A stretch of DNA of 64,000 nt. Source: Eutreptiella sp. 'Long Island Sound 2002'. Its lineage: Eukaryota > Euglenozoa > Euglenophyceae > Eutreptiales > Eutreptiaceae. Each line of letters begins with the position of its first letter. Position 1 is the stretch's first letter. This document shows positions 13,801-25,993 of this stretch, piece by piece. The position numbers and the translations under genes are program-made. The stretch lies in contig OZ038382.1 of assembly GCA_964036045.1 (NCBI GenBank), positions 89,699,795 to 89,763,794 of the forward strand. Reading direction: 5' to 3'. The notes under the pieces were generated by a model, which saw only the letters and a list, made by a program, of their open reading frames with translations, was not told the DNA's origin and ran no database searches.

Positions 13801-15095
13801 CACGCTGCTTTCCATTGCATTACACAAGACTAGGACCCAACTCGGGCTTGGCTGGAGTCTTCATTACCGAGCTGGGTTTACCCTGTCGAGGTTTTACACC
13901 ACCTTTTAGGGTCCAAGGGTGAGCTACACGTTTTAGCAAGCAGCAGCAAGCAAGCGCTCAAAAAGTCCTTGAGACCACACCGCGGCCCAAAACCAGCATC
14001 CAAGTAGCTCAAAACGACCGGGGAGCCAAGGCGCATCACCGCAAACAAGTTTTGTTGCATTTCGAGCAGTCTCGCCCGTTCTACGGCCGATTTGGTGTCC
14101 AAAAAAGGCCGTTTTTGGGCTGTTTTCGGCTGTTTTCAGGACGATCGTTGTGAACGTTCAAGACGATCGCCGCTACGGCAAGCAGGTGTTTCCGATGAGG
14201 GCCGTTGTTCTTTCATGTCGATTGGGCTATTAAGGGATGGCAAATGGGTGTTCAATGAGGCGCGTACCACGCCGTGGTGCCACGCAGTGGTCCATTTTGA
14301 GGTGAAAATGAGCCGTTTTCCCGCCGCGTTTCAGGACCATCGCCGTAACCATGGAGGCACATCTCTAAAGTAAGCGGTCTTTCTTGAACGGTGATTTCCC
14401 ATTGGTTACGCAAGACTAGGACCCAGCTCGGTCCTAGTTCGAGTCTTGATTACCGAGCTGGGTTTACCCTGTCGAGGTTTTACACCATCTTTTAGGGTCC
14501 AAGGATGAGCAACACGTTTTAGCAGCAGCAGCAAGCAGCAGCAGCAGCAACGCAGCAGCAGGCGAGTAAAAAGTCCTTGCGACGACACCGTGGGTCAAAA
14601 CCGGCATCCAAGTAGCTCAAAACGACCGGGGAGCAAAGGCGCATCACCGCAAACAACTTTCGTTGCATTTTGAGCCGTGTATCCCGTTCTATGGCCGATT
14701 TAGTGTCCAAACATGTCCGTTTTTGAATTGTTTTCGGCTGTTTTGTGGACGATCGTCTCGAAAGTTCAGGACGAATGCCGCTACGCCAATCAGGTGTTTG
14801 CGATGAGGGCCGTTGTTCTTTCATGGCGATTGGGCTATCAAAGGATGGCAAATGGGTGTTCAATAAGGCGTGTACCACGCCGTGGTGCCACGCGGTGGTC
14901 CATTTTTCGGTGAAAATGAGCCGTTTTCCAGACGTGTTTTAGGACCATCGCCGTAACCATGGAGGCACATCTCTAAAGCAAGCGGTCTTTCTTCAACGGT
15001 GATTTCCCATGCGTTACGCAAGACTAGGACCCAGCTCGGTCCTAGTTCGAGTCTTGATTACCGAGCTGGGTTTACCCTGTCGAGGGTTTACACTA
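10816..15095 (+). repeat. Satellite B, forward block 2 (about seven units)
   Basis: Orientation returns to forward within a palindromic junction at 10790-10875, where CCCAGCTCGGTAA and its complement lie about 50 bp apart. Units are near 600 bp with CAG-rich tracts near 10930, 11535, 12150, 12750, 13350, 13935 and 14530. Confidence 0.92.
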
Positions 15096-18000
15096 AATCG
15101 GCCATAGAACGGGCTAGGCGGCTCGAAACGGCATAAAACCTGTTTGTGGTGATGCGCCTTTGCTCTCCCGTCCTTTTGAGCTACTTGGATGACGGTTTTG
15201 AGCCACAGTGTGGTGCCTACTGGACAAACCAACGATCGTCGTGAGATTTCACGACGAATGTCCTCAAAACAACCCAAAAAGGGCTATTCGTGGACACTAA
15301 ACGGGCCAAAACTTGTTTGCCGTGATGCGTGTTTGCTCCCCGTTCGTTTTGACGTACTTGGATGCCGGTTTTGAGCCGCGGTGTGGTGGCTACTGGACAA
15401 ACCAACGATCGTCCTGAGTTTCTAGGACGATCGTCCTGAAAACAGCACAAAAACGGCCATTGTGGGACACTAAATCGGCCGTAGAACGGGCTAAACGGCT
15501 TGGAACTAAACAAAACGTGTTTGTGGCGATGCGCCTTTGCTCCCCGGTCCTTTTGAGCTACTTGGATGCCGGTTTTGAGCCGCGGTATGGTCGCAAGGAG
15601 TTTTTAACCGCCTGTTTCTGCTGCTACTGCTGCTGCTGCTGCTTGCTGCTTGCTGCTTGCTAAAACGTGTTGCTCACCCTTGGAACCTAAAAGGTGGTGT
15701 AAAACCTCGACAGGGTACACCCACGTCGGTAATCAAGACTCGAACTAGGACCGAGCTGGGTCCTAGTCTTTCGTAACGCATTGGAGATCAGCGTTGAAGA
15801 AAGAACGCTTGCTTTAGAGGTGTGCCTCAACGGACAGGACGATGGTCCTGAAACACGGCTCAAAAACGGCTCATTTTTACCTCAAAATGGACCACCGTGT
15901 GGCACCACGGCATGGTACACGCCTTTTTGAACACCCATTTGCCACCATTTGATAACCCAATCGCCATGGAAGAACAACGGCCCTCATTGCAAATGCCCAC
16001 TTCACACCTTGGCGATCGTCCTGAGTTTCAGGACGATCGTCCTGAAAACAGCCCAAAAACAGCCTTTTTTGGAGACTAAATCCGCCGTAGAACGGGCCAG
16101 ACGGCTCCAAATGCAACGAAACCTGCTTGTGGTGATGCGCCTTTGCGCCCCGGTCGTTTTGAGCTACTTGGATGCCGGTTTTGAGCCACGGTGCCGTCGC
16201 AAGGACTTTTGGATCGCCTACTTGCTTGCTGCTGCTGCTGCTTGCTGCTGTTGCTGTTCAGCCTTGGACCCCAAAAGGTGGTGTAAAACCTCGACACGGT
16301 ACACCTAGCTCGGTAATCAAGACTCGAACTAGGACCGAGCTGGGCCCTAGTCATTTGCCATCCTTTGATAGCCCAATCGCCATGAAAGAGCAACGGCCCT
16401 CATCGGAAACACTTGCTTGGCGTAGCGGCGATCATCCTGAACTTTCAGGACGATGGTCCTGAAACGAGCCGAAAACGGCTCAAAAACGGCCTTTTTTGGA
16501 CACTAAATCGGCCATAGAGCGGGCTAGACGGCTCGAAATGGCACGAAACCTGTTTGTGGTGATGCGTGTTCGCTCCCTGGTCGTTTTGAGCTACTTGTAT
16601 GCCGGTTTTGACCCACGGTGTCGTCGCAAGGACTTTTTACTCGCCTGCTGCTGCTTGCTGCTTGCTGCTGCTGCTGATTGCTGCTTGCTGCTGCTGCTGC
16701 TTGCTGCTGTTGCTGCTGGTGCTTGCTAAAACGTGTAGCTCATCCTTGGCCCCTAAAAGGTGGTGTAGAACCTCGACAGGGCAAACCAAGCTCGGTAATC
16801 AAGACTCGAACTAGGGCCGAGCTGGGTCCTAGTCTTGCGTAACGCATTGGAGATCACCGTTGTAGAAAGACCGCTTGCTTTGCAGATGTACCTCCACGGT
16901 TAGGACGATTGTGCTAAAACACGGCTCAGAAACGGCTCATTTTCACCTCGAAATGGACCACCGCGTGGCACCACGGCATGGTACACGCCTTATTGATCAC
17001 CCATTTGCCATTCTTTGATAGCCCAATCGCCATGGAAGAAGAACGGCCCTCATTGCAAACGCCCACTTGACACACCGGCGATCGTCCTGAACTTTCAGGA
17101 CGATCGTCCTGAAAACGGCCAAAAACAGCCCAAAAACGGCCATTTTTGGACACTAAATGGGCAATAGAACCGGCTAGACGGCTCGAACCGCAACGAAAGT
17201 TGTTTGTGGTGATGCGCCTTAGCTCCCCGGTTGTTTTGAGCTACTTGGATACCGGTTTTGAGCCACGGTGTGGTCGCAAGGACTTTTGGGGTGCCTGCTG
17301 CTGCTTGCTACTGCTGCTAAAACGTGTTGCTCACCCTTGGCCCCTAAAAGGTGGTGTAAAACCTCGACAGGGTAAAACCAGCTTGGTAATCAAGACTCGA
17401 ACTAGGACCGAGCTGGGTCCTAGTCTTGCGTAACACATGGGAAATCACTGTTGAAGAAAGACCGCTTGCTTTGGAGATGTGCCTCGACGGTGAGGACGAT
17501 CGTCTTGAAACACGGCTCAAAAAGGGCTCATTTTCACCTCAAAATGGACCACCGCATGGCACTACAGCGTGGTACACGCCTTATTGAACACTAATTTGCC
17601 ATCCTTTGATAGCCCAATCGCCATGAAAGAACAACGGCCCTCATCAGAAATACCTCCACGGCGTAGCGGCGATCCTCCTGAACTTTCAGGACGATCGTCC
17701 TGAAAACAGGCGAAAACAGCTCAAAAACGGCCATTTTTGGAAGCTAAATCGGCCGTAGAACGGGCTAAACGGCTCGAAATGCAACGAAACTTGTTTGTGG
17801 TGATGCCCCTTGTCTCCCCGGTCGTTTGAGCTACTCGGATGCCGGTTTTGAGCCCGGGTGTGGTCGCAAGAACTTTTTATGCGCCTGCTTGCTTGCTGCT
17901 GCTTGCTAAAACGTGTTGCTCATCCTTGGACCCTAAAAGATGGTGTAAAACCTCGACAGGGTAAACCCAGCTCGGTAATCAAGACTCGAACTAGGACCGA

Positions 18001-20334
18001 GCTGGGTCCTAGTCTTGCGTAACGCATTGGAAATCACCGTTGAAGAAAGACCGCTTGCGTTAGAGATGTGCCTCCATGGTTACGACGATTGTCCTGAAAC
18101 ACGGCTCAATGACGGCTCATTTTTACCTCAAAATGGACCACCGCGTGGCACCAACCGCGTGGTACACGCCTTATTGAACACCCACTTGCCATCCTTTGAT
18201 AGGCCAATCGCCATGAAAGAGCAACGGCACTCATCGGAAACACCTGCTTGGCGTAGCGGTGATCGCCATGAACTTTAAGGACGATCGGCCTGAAAACAGC
18301 CGAAAACAGCCCAAAAACGGCCATTTTTGGACGCTAAATCAGCCGTAGAACGGGCTAGACCGCTCAAAACGCAACGAAACTTGGTTGTGGTGATGCGCCT
18401 TGGCTCCCCAGTCATTTTGAGCTACTTGGGTGCCGGTTTTGAGCCACCGTGTGGTCGCAAGGACTTTTTATGCGCCTGCTGCTTGCTGCTGCTGCTGCTT
18501 GCTGCTGCTCCTTGCTAAAACGTGTTGCTCAGCCTTGGCCCCTAAAAGGTGGTGTAAAACCTCGACAGGGTAAACCCAGCTCGGTAATCAAGACTTGAAC
18601 TAGGACCGAGCTGGGTCCTAGTCTTGTGTAACGCATTGGAGATCACTGTTGAAGAAAGACCGCTTGCTGTGCAGATGTGCCTCAACGGTTAGGACGATCG
18701 TCCTGAAACACGGCTCAGAAACGGCTCATTTGCACCTCAAAATGGACCACCATGGGGCACCACGGCATGGTACACGCCACATTGAACACCCATTTGCCAT
18801 CATTTGATAGCCCAATCGCCATGGAAGAACAACGGCCCTCATTGCAAACGCCCACTTGACACACCAACGATCGTCCTAAAATTTCAGGACGATCGTCTTG
18901 AAAACAGCCGAAAACAGCCCAAAGACGGCCATTTTTGGACACTGAATCGGCCGTAGAACGGGCTAGACGGCTCGAACTGCATCGAAAATTGTTTGTGGTG
19001 ATGCGCCTTGGCTCCCTGGTCGTTTTGACCTACTTGGATGCCGGTTTTGAGCCGCGGTGTGGTCCCAAGGACTTTTTAAGCGCCTGCTTGCTGCTTGCTG
19101 TTGCTGGCTAAAACGTGTAGCTCATCCTTGGACCCTAAAAGGTGGTGTACAACCTCAACAGGGTAAACCCAGCTCGGTAAACATATCAAGACTCGAACTA
19201 CGACCGAGCTGGGTCGTAGTCTTGCGTAACGCATGGGAAATCACCGTTGAAGAAAGACCGCTTGACTTAGAGATATGCCTCCATGGATACGGCGATGGTG
19301 TTGAAACGCGGCTGAAAAACGGCTCATTTTCACCTCAAAATGGACCACTGCGTGGCACCACGGCGTTGTACACGCCTTATTGAACACCCATTTGCCATCC
19401 TTTAATACCTCAATCGCCGTGAAAGAACAACGGCCCTCATCGGAAAAACCTGCTTGGCGTAACGGCGATCGTCCTGAACTTTCAGGACGATCGTCCTGAA
19501 AACGGCCGAAAACAGCCCAAAAACGGCCATTTTTGGACACTAAATCGCACGTAGAATGTGCTAGACGGCTCGGAATGCAACGAAACTTGTTTGTGGTGAT
19601 GCACCTTGTCTCCCTGGTTGTTCTGAGCTACTTGGATGCCGGTTTTGAGCCACGGTGTGGTCTCAAGGACTTTTTAAGCGCCTGCTTGCTGCTATTGCTG
19701 CTGCTTGCTGCTTGCTGCTGCTAACACGTGTTGCTCACCCTTGGCCTCTAAAAGGTGGTGTAAAACCTCGACAGGGTAAACCCAGCTCGGTAACTACCGT
19801 ATCAAGAATCGAACTAGGAACGAGGTGGGTCCTACTCTTGTGTAAAACATTGGAAATTACCTTGGCGGAAATACTGCCTGCTTTTGAGACGTGCCTCTAC
19901 CGTAAGGATGATCGTTCTGAAAAAGTGCTCAAAGACGGTCATTTTCACCTCAAAATGGACCACCACGTGGCACCACGGCATGGTACATGCCTCATTGAAC
20001 ACCCATTTGCAATCCTTTGATGGCCCAATCGCTATGAAAGAACAACCGCCCCCATCGGAAACACCTACTCGGCACACGGGCGATCGTCCTGAGTTGCCCA
20101 CTTGACACACTGACGATCGTCCTGAAAACAGCCCAAAAACGGCCTTTTTTGGACACTGAATCGGCCATACAACGGGCTAGACGGCTGAAAATGGCAGGAA
20201 ACCTAGTTGCGGTGATGCGCCTTTGCTCCCCGGTCGTTTTGAGCTACTTGGATGCCGGTTTTGAGCCACGGTGTGGTCCCAAGGACTTTTGGACCGCCTG
20301 CTGCTGCGTGCTGCTGCTGCTTGCTGCTACTGCT
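15096..20334 (-). repeat. Satellite B, reverse block 2 (about nine units)
   Basis: The orientation flips again near 15095, inside the GTTTACCCTGTCGAGG block, next to two shortened units. Full units follow to 20334 with (CTG)n tracts; the longest is at 16646-16728. The palindrome CAGGACGATCGTCCTG recurs in most copies, sometimes with one mismatch. Confidence 0.92.
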
Positions 20335-20521
20335 ATCAAGACTTGAACTAGGACCGAGCTGGGTCCTAGTCTTGCACAACGCATACCAAGTGTTTGTACG
20401 TAATGGATTATTGGAGTGGTTGCGAGTTCCTAGTCGAAAATGATGCAGAAAATTAATAATCAAATTTGTAACATGGCAAGGCATCCGAAAAGACATCATA
20501 TACATTGACTTCCCAATGACA

Positions 20522-20545
20522 TGGCAAGAGAAAGCCTACTTGCCA
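20522..20545. repeat. Constant-loop hairpin (arms TGGCAAG/CTTGCCA)
   Basis: Seven perfect base pairs enclose the 10-nt loop AGAAAGCCTA. Confidence 0.8.
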
Positions 20546-21008
20546 CGCGTTGTGTGCCATGTTTTGTGGCAATCTTGTCATTCTTGTCATTGTGGTATAA
20601 CATGGTTGGGCACACAAACATACACGAACAATTGGAAAATCCTTACAACGTCGGGATGAGGCCATAAGGGCACGATGACCTAACTCTACTCCCCCGACTA
20701 GAGTAAATCCCCCGGTCTTAGGTGCTACACTGCTCCGATGGGTCGTTTGTATACCGGAGGGGGTGCTTCCCACCGACCAAGAGCATAGCACCCGTTGCCC
20801 CCCAGACTCCGTGCCGTTGGCACAAAACCACAAGATTTGGTAAACCTAGATATCTCGAGACATCCACATTTTTCATGGCTGAGGTTCTTCCTAAATGTGG
20901 CCCATGGTGTATGATGGTTGCGCCAAACCACATACAACATGGATAGGAACACTTTCAAACCTCTTGTCCCCACTTGAGAGCTGGTGAAATTGCAACTTAT
21001 GCTAAGTA

Positions 21009-21028
21009 GCAAGGGAAAGCCCACTTGC
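21009..21028. repeat. Constant-loop hairpin (arms GCAAG/CTTGC)
   Basis: Five base pairs enclose loop GGAAAGCCCA, which has the same G-AAAGCC-A core as the other hairpins. Confidence 0.75.
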
Positions 21029-21187
21029 CCTTTTTCAAAAGACTGTATTCAGGCTTGTTGACCCCACTTCCATGCTTTGTTTAGTAGCAAGGGAAAATTT
21101 TTTCACTGGTAACTAGAAATGATTTCGATTGGTGACGGTTGGAATAACGTTGTGAATTGGTTCAAAAATTAGTATTCATCACCCAAA

Positions 21188-21213
21188 ATGGCATGGGAAA
21201 GCCCACATGCCAT
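21188..21213. repeat. Constant-loop hairpin (arms ATGGCATG/CATGCCAT)
   Basis: Eight perfect base pairs enclose loop GGAAAGCCCA. The surroundings (21050-21640) are AT-rich, with no convincing gene. Confidence 0.85.
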
Positions 21214-21432
21214 GGGAACAGACTATGTTGTTATTATGTGTGCATGCACAAATGCGCATTGGCAAATCGGACATTGGAAAGGCATTTTGTGTTTTCACCA
21301 ACAATAGCCATGGGGGGAAGACCATGGGGTGCGAGACGGATTGGCCATAGAGTACATATATGTGACTAGCTTTTGAGCTTGCAATAAAACGAATGGAAGC
21401 AGAAAATTTTATGGAAATGTTGTAAATAGATC

Positions 21433-21456
21433 ACACATGAGAAAGCGTACATGTGT
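21433..21456. repeat. Constant-loop hairpin (arms ACACATG/CATGTGT)
   Basis: Seven base pairs enclose loop AGAAAGCGTA. A relative at 21602-21626 has loop AGAAAGCCTA, with arms ACGC(AC)ATG/CATGCGT containing a two-base bulge. Confidence 0.8.
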
Positions 21457-21657
21457 ATGCGGCGTTATGTGCATAACTGAATCAATGCCCGACAAAATCA
21501 AGAGAAACCCCAGTTGGCATGCTTTTAGGCATGTAGCCGCATTCGAATTCCTAACATGGTAAGGCGCACAGGTTAGTTTTTGATTGGATATCTCATTCAC
21601 ACGCACATGAGAAAGCCTACATGCGTATGTGACGAGGCACACAAATGATGAACGGAA

Positions 21658-22531
21658 CTACTCATCATCCGTATCATTGGCTTCACCCAATCTCGGGACC
21701 TCTAACATTTTTGGAGTTTTTTTTTTGGAGTTCTCGGGAGTGACACTCTTCCTTTGTGCCGCGGACATGGCTGGTGCGCGATCCTTTTCCAAACAGGGCC
21801 TTTTTGGCGATTTTTCTGTTGAAATACTTTTCTTCTCGGATGCCCCTTTTTGCGGTGAGTCCTCCTCCTTGCCATCCTCATCGGATGGGAGTTCGAAAGG
21901 AATCACTGAAATTTTGCAGCTTGGATTCGCCGGGGTGTTTGGTGTTTGTGGTGATGGTGTCACGGGTGGCGCCAATGTGGGGATGAGCTCGTTCATGCAT
22001 TTTACTGTCATTCCATCCAAGAACGATTCCAATTCCGGGAATGGAAAATTGGAGCAATGTGCCATGAGCACATCAACCCGGTCATTGGGATTGGTGACGT
22101 GTAAGATCCGAGAGATAAGATCTTGGAAAATATCAATGTCCAATTGTACATTGGCACATTTTTGCAAGAGCATTGTCACATCAAAATGCCCACCATGCTT
22201 GCGCAAAAAGGCATTGATACTACTAGTGCTTGTATGACGGCTCTTCGGAAGCGGCGTTGATGAAGGTGTCTTCATCCAATGTAACTTGCAGCACCGTGTC
22301 AATGATATCCCCTTCCATTTCTTGTCTTTCACGGGTGTGTGTATGTGTACCCGTACATTGCCTTTTGCGGGCTTCTGGAGACGTTGTATTGATGGGTCGT
22401 TTGCCAGTCGAGTGGGGCTTGACGTTGGAAGCATGTGGTACGTTCTCCTCTTGGCCGGCATTGCTGGGGTTATGTTTGCAACTTGCTTCATGTAGTCGCC
22501 GATGATGTGGAGTGGCGAACACCCAACTCAA
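21658..22531 (-). CDS. Hypothetical charged protein, probably two frames or exons
   Basis: The downstream frame (21658-22220) encodes about 180 residues. It has a segment rich in hydrophobic and acidic residues (INAFLRKHGGHFDVTMLLQK, LMAHCSNFPFPELESFLDGM), then a proline-rich and acidic/lysine-rich tail (SDEDGKEEDSPQKG, KKKTPKML) ending in TDDE before TAG. The upstream part reads best in another frame (22223-22531; EGDIIDTVLQVTLDEDTF), so a short intron or frameshift lies near 22215-22230. No known domain is recognised; the tail resembles a nuclear protein. The same frame stays open past the TAG into the hairpin region, which I regard as non-coding. Confidence 0.5.
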
Positions 22532-22608
22532 CCAATGGACAATTGGAAGAAATGAGCATGGTCAAACAAACATTGGTGTTCTCCACCGGACAAGGTCAAT
22601 TCGTTTGA

Positions 22609-22634
22609 TTGCCGTGAGAAAGCCTACACGGCAA
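22609..22634. repeat. Constant-loop hairpin (arms TTGCCGTG/CACGGCAA)
   Basis: Eight perfect base pairs enclose loop AGAAAGCCTA. It lies immediately upstream of the 93-bp array, whose units carry the same loop with different arms. It could be the founder of that array. Confidence 0.88.
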
Positions 22635-22637
22635 CCA

Positions 22638-23750
22638 AAGTACGTACATAACAGCCACTTGGATGCCATGAGAAAGCCTACATGGCAACAAAGGCACATA
22701 TGGATCACGAGGTGTTGCGAGCTGCGACCAAAGTATGTACATAACAGCCACTTGGATGCCATGAGAAAGCCTACATGGCAACAAAGGCACATACGGATCG
22801 CCAGGTGTTGCGAGCTGCGACCAAAGTACGTACATAACAGCCACTTGGATGCCATGAGAAAGCCTACATGGCAACAAAGGCACATATGGATCACTAGGTG
22901 TTTCGAGCTGCAACCAAAGTACGTACATAACAGCCACTTGGATGCCATGAGAAAGCCTACATGGCAACAAAGGCACATATGGATCGCCGGGTGTTGCGAG
23001 CTGCGACCAAAGTACGTACATAACAGCCACTTGGATGCCATGAGAAAGCCTACATGGCAACAAAGGCACATATGGATCAGCAGGTGTTGCGAGCTGCAAC
23101 CAAAGTACGTACATAACAGCCACTTGGATGCCATGAGAAAGCCTATATGGCAACAAAGGCACATATGGATCACGAGGTGTTGCGAGCTGCGACCAAAGTA
23201 TGTACATAACAGCCACTTGGATGCCATGAGAAAGCCTACATGGCAACAAAGGCACATACGGATCGCCAGGTGTTGCGAGCTGCGACCAAAGTACGTACAT
23301 AACAGCCACTTGGATGCCATGAGAAAGCCTACATGGCAACAAAGGCACATATGGATCACTAGGTGTTGCGAGCTGCAACCAAAGTACGTACATAACAGCC
23401 ACTTGGATGCCATGAGAAAGCCTACATGGCAACAAAGGCACATATGGATCGCCAGGTGTTGCGAGCTGCGACCAAAGTACGTACATAACAGCCACTTGGA
23501 TGCCATGAGAAAGCCTACATGGCAACAAAGGCACATATGGATCGCCAGGTGTTGCGAGCTGCAACCAAAGTACGTACATAACAGCCACTTGGATGCCATG
23601 AGAAAGCCTACATGGCAACAAAGGCACATATGGATCGCCAGGTGTTGCGAGCTGCGACCAAAGTACGTACATAACAGCCACTTGGATGCCATGAGAAAGC
23701 CTACATGGCAACAAAGGCACATATGGTTCGCCGGGTGTTGCGAGCTGCTT
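22638..23750. repeat. 93-bp tandem array, 12 units, each with a constant-loop hairpin
   Basis: Each unit holds TGCCATG-AGAAAGCCTA-CATGGCA, preceded by ACGTACATAACAGCCACTTGG and followed by CAACAAAGGCACATATGGATC. The period is exactly 93 bp (31 codons), so long frames stay open: 422 codons on plus, 386 and 399 on minus. Units 1-3 and 6-8 share the same variant bases, pointing to duplication of a five-unit (465-bp) block. One unit, near 23150, has CATATGGCA and thus a mismatch in the stem. I do not call a gene: the reading is periodic on both strands. Confidence 0.93.
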
Positions 23751-23827
23751 GCCCCTACCGTATGCGCTCTTGAACACTAACTCAAAAACACCCATTGTTC
23801 ACCCCAAATGGACTACCGGAAGACACC

Positions 23828-24400
23828 GCGGTCTTGCGTAACGCATTGGTAATCACCGTCGAAGAAAGACCGCTTGCTTTAGAGATGTGCCTCCACGGTC
23901 ATGACGATGGTCCTAAAACGTGCTCAAAACTTGCTCAAAAACGGCTCGTTTTCGCCTCGAAATGGACCACCGTGTGGCACCATGGCATGGTACACGCCTT
24001 ATTGAACACCCATTTGCCATCATTTGATAGCCCAATCGCCATGGAAGAACAACGGCCCTCATTGCAAACGCCCACTTGACACACTGGTGATCGTCCTGAA
24101 TTTTCAGGACGATCGTCCTGAAAACAGCCCAAAAATGGCCATTTTTGGACACTAAATGGGCCGTAGAACGGGCTAGACGGCTCAAAACGCAACGAAACCT
24201 GTTTGTGGTGATGCGCATTCGCTCCCCGATGGTTTTGAGCTACTTGGATGCCGGTTTTGAGCGACGGTGTGGTCATTGGACCTTGTGCTTGTTGCTGCTG
24301 CTACTTGCTGGTGCTGCTGCTGCTTGCTAAAACGTGTGGCTCACCCTTGGCCCCTAAAAAGTGGTGTAAAACCTCGACAGGGTAAACCCAGCTCGGTAAC
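23828..24400 (-). repeat. Satellite B, isolated reverse unit
   Basis: One unit lies directly after the 93-bp array. It starts at TCTTGCGTAACGCATTGG and ends at the AAACCCAGCTCGGTAA block. The (CTG)n tract is at 24290-24330. Confidence 0.9.
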
Positions 24401-24529
24401 TGCCATCTTAAATGTTTAAAGGGTTAAAGGGCCTCCCGGAGCCGGACTCAACCGGCTGCGATGAGGCGAGCCATTTCACCTTGGTACGGCGAGCCAGACC
24501 TAAGTGCTGGTGGTAACTGGAAACAATGG

Positions 24530-25145
24530 GGGCAATGTGGGGCTTAGGTGTGTGCGCCTATGGTGTGTTGGCCTTTGGACTATCAAGCTGGGGTGTGTGG
24601 GGTTGTGGGTGTGGTGATGCAGCGTAGGAGCTGGGTTGTGTGGACCTGTGGTGTATGCGGTTGTGGCTTGTGCGGCTGTGGTGTGTGGGGCTGTGGGGTG
24701 TGGGGCGGTGGGGCGTGGGGCAGTGGGGGGTGGGCCGGTGCTATCTTGGGCTGCGGGGTGTGAGGCTGTGATGTGCTGGGCTGTGGTGCTTGGGGCTGTG
24801 GTGCCTCCGCCTTTGGGGTGTGGGGCGCCGTGGTGTGGGATTGTGGGGTGGGGTGTTGGTGTGTGGGGTTGTAGTGTATGGGGCAACGGGGGGTTGAGCT
24901 TGTGGGGTGTGGGTCTATAGGGTGTGGGCGCCAAGTGTCAAGGGTTGTGTTGTGTTGGGCTGCGGGGTGTGTAGCCATGGCGTGCCATGCTGTGGTGTTT
25001 GGGGCTGTGGTGCTTGGGGTTTTGGGGCTTGGGGCTGTATGGTGTGGGGCTGTGGCATGTGGGGCCGTGGAACATGGGGCGGTGGCGTGTGGGGCTGTGC
25101 AGTGGGGAGTGGGCCTGTGGTGTGTGGTGTGCAGTGGTGTGGCCG
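24530..25145. repeat. G/T-rich low-complexity tract (GGGGCTGTGGTGT-like)
   Basis: The plus strand is made of degenerate GGGGCTGTGG and GTGTGGGGC units, with many runs of three or more G and quadruplex potential. The open frames on both strands are compositional. A C-rich counterpart (CCCCACACACCACAACCCC type) lies at 25560-25690, so the two could pair. The 400 bp between them is AT-rich and holds no gene I can support. Confidence 0.85.
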
Positions 25146-25559
25146 CCCCTATACGTGTTGCATGTGCGAAAAAAAGACAAAAAACAGAAAGTTAAGTTCT
25201 TTTCGCTCCCTGGTATCAGATTTTGCAAGTTAATATTATCGGACCAAATGTTAATTAATATGTCAAATACTAATCGTCACTAGCGTTAATATGCACCAAC
25301 ACAAATTAACTCACCGCTTCAAATATTAACCGGAACAAAAACATGCACAGCACAAAGCCAAACACACCAAGGGGCATGCATCATTGTTGTGCCACACCAT
25401 TTGGGGACGCCGGAGGGGGGTTTGTGAGGCCCTTGTGTGTGTGGCGGGGGGGTACCTACCACGGGGACACCACACAACACTATAACACGCCCTACTTGGT
25501 TCCGGGGGTGGGGGGGGGTTGCTGCAGGGTGTTACAGGACCTTTTGACCCAGACGCCAA

Positions 25560-25690
25560 GAAACTACACTCCCACACACCACAACCCCAGAGATCACAGC
25601 CCCTCACACCACAGCCCCACACACCGCAACCCCACATGGCACACCCCTAAAACCCATACCCCCACGCCTCAGAGTCCACGCACAGCACAA
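25560..25690. repeat. C/A-rich tract, mirror of the G/T-rich tract
   Basis: Units such as CACCACAGCCCCACACACC read as the reverse complement of the tract at 24530-25145. Confidence 0.75.
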
Positions 25691-25993
25691 TCCCAAGGGG
25701 AGGGGGGGGTTGGCAGTGTAAACAAAGCATGAACTAGCGGCTTTATCAGCTTTGGGGCTATCTGCACCCTACAATCTGGCCAAAATGGAGACACGCACAC
25801 CCACGCACACATACCTACCAACTTTTTTCATTGGTCCCATGATCAATACATCTTACGTCCATCTCCAAAAGACCTGCAGAAATAAGGGGTGTAGCCTTCC
25901 AATCGTTAACCACAAGAACAGGGGGAGGACACAGGGAGGAGGTAGGAAGCATGTGTGTGGGAGGGGACGGGTGTGTGGGGTTGCCAATATCAT

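Larger units (their letters stand above)
20335..21050 (-). repeat. Right arm of the inverted pair
   Basis: This is the inverted counterpart of 4640-5430. It runs from the CTAGGACC hairpin through the CTCTACTCCCCCGACTAGAG hairpin and the TAGCACC...GGTGCTA stem to CCCTTTTTCAAAAGA. The copies differ by scattered substitutions and small indels, for example a duplicated short motif near 20575-20590. No protein family is recognised. Confidence 0.8.

Noticed and set aside
3847-20334. Dozens of 60-120 codon frames in satellite B, many with the same MANGCSIRR-type reading
   Set aside because: They occur in several phases and on both strands of one repeat and are broken differently in each copy; no domain or codon-position bias is apparent.
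22512-23795. A 422-residue plus-strand and two ~390-residue minus-strand proteins
   Set aside because: They are translations of a 93-bp array whose period is a multiple of three; coding on three frames at once is not credible without transcripts.
24548-25283. Gly/Cys/Val-rich or His/Pro-rich proteins from the G-rich tract
   Set aside because: They are compositional translations on both strands of simple repeats.
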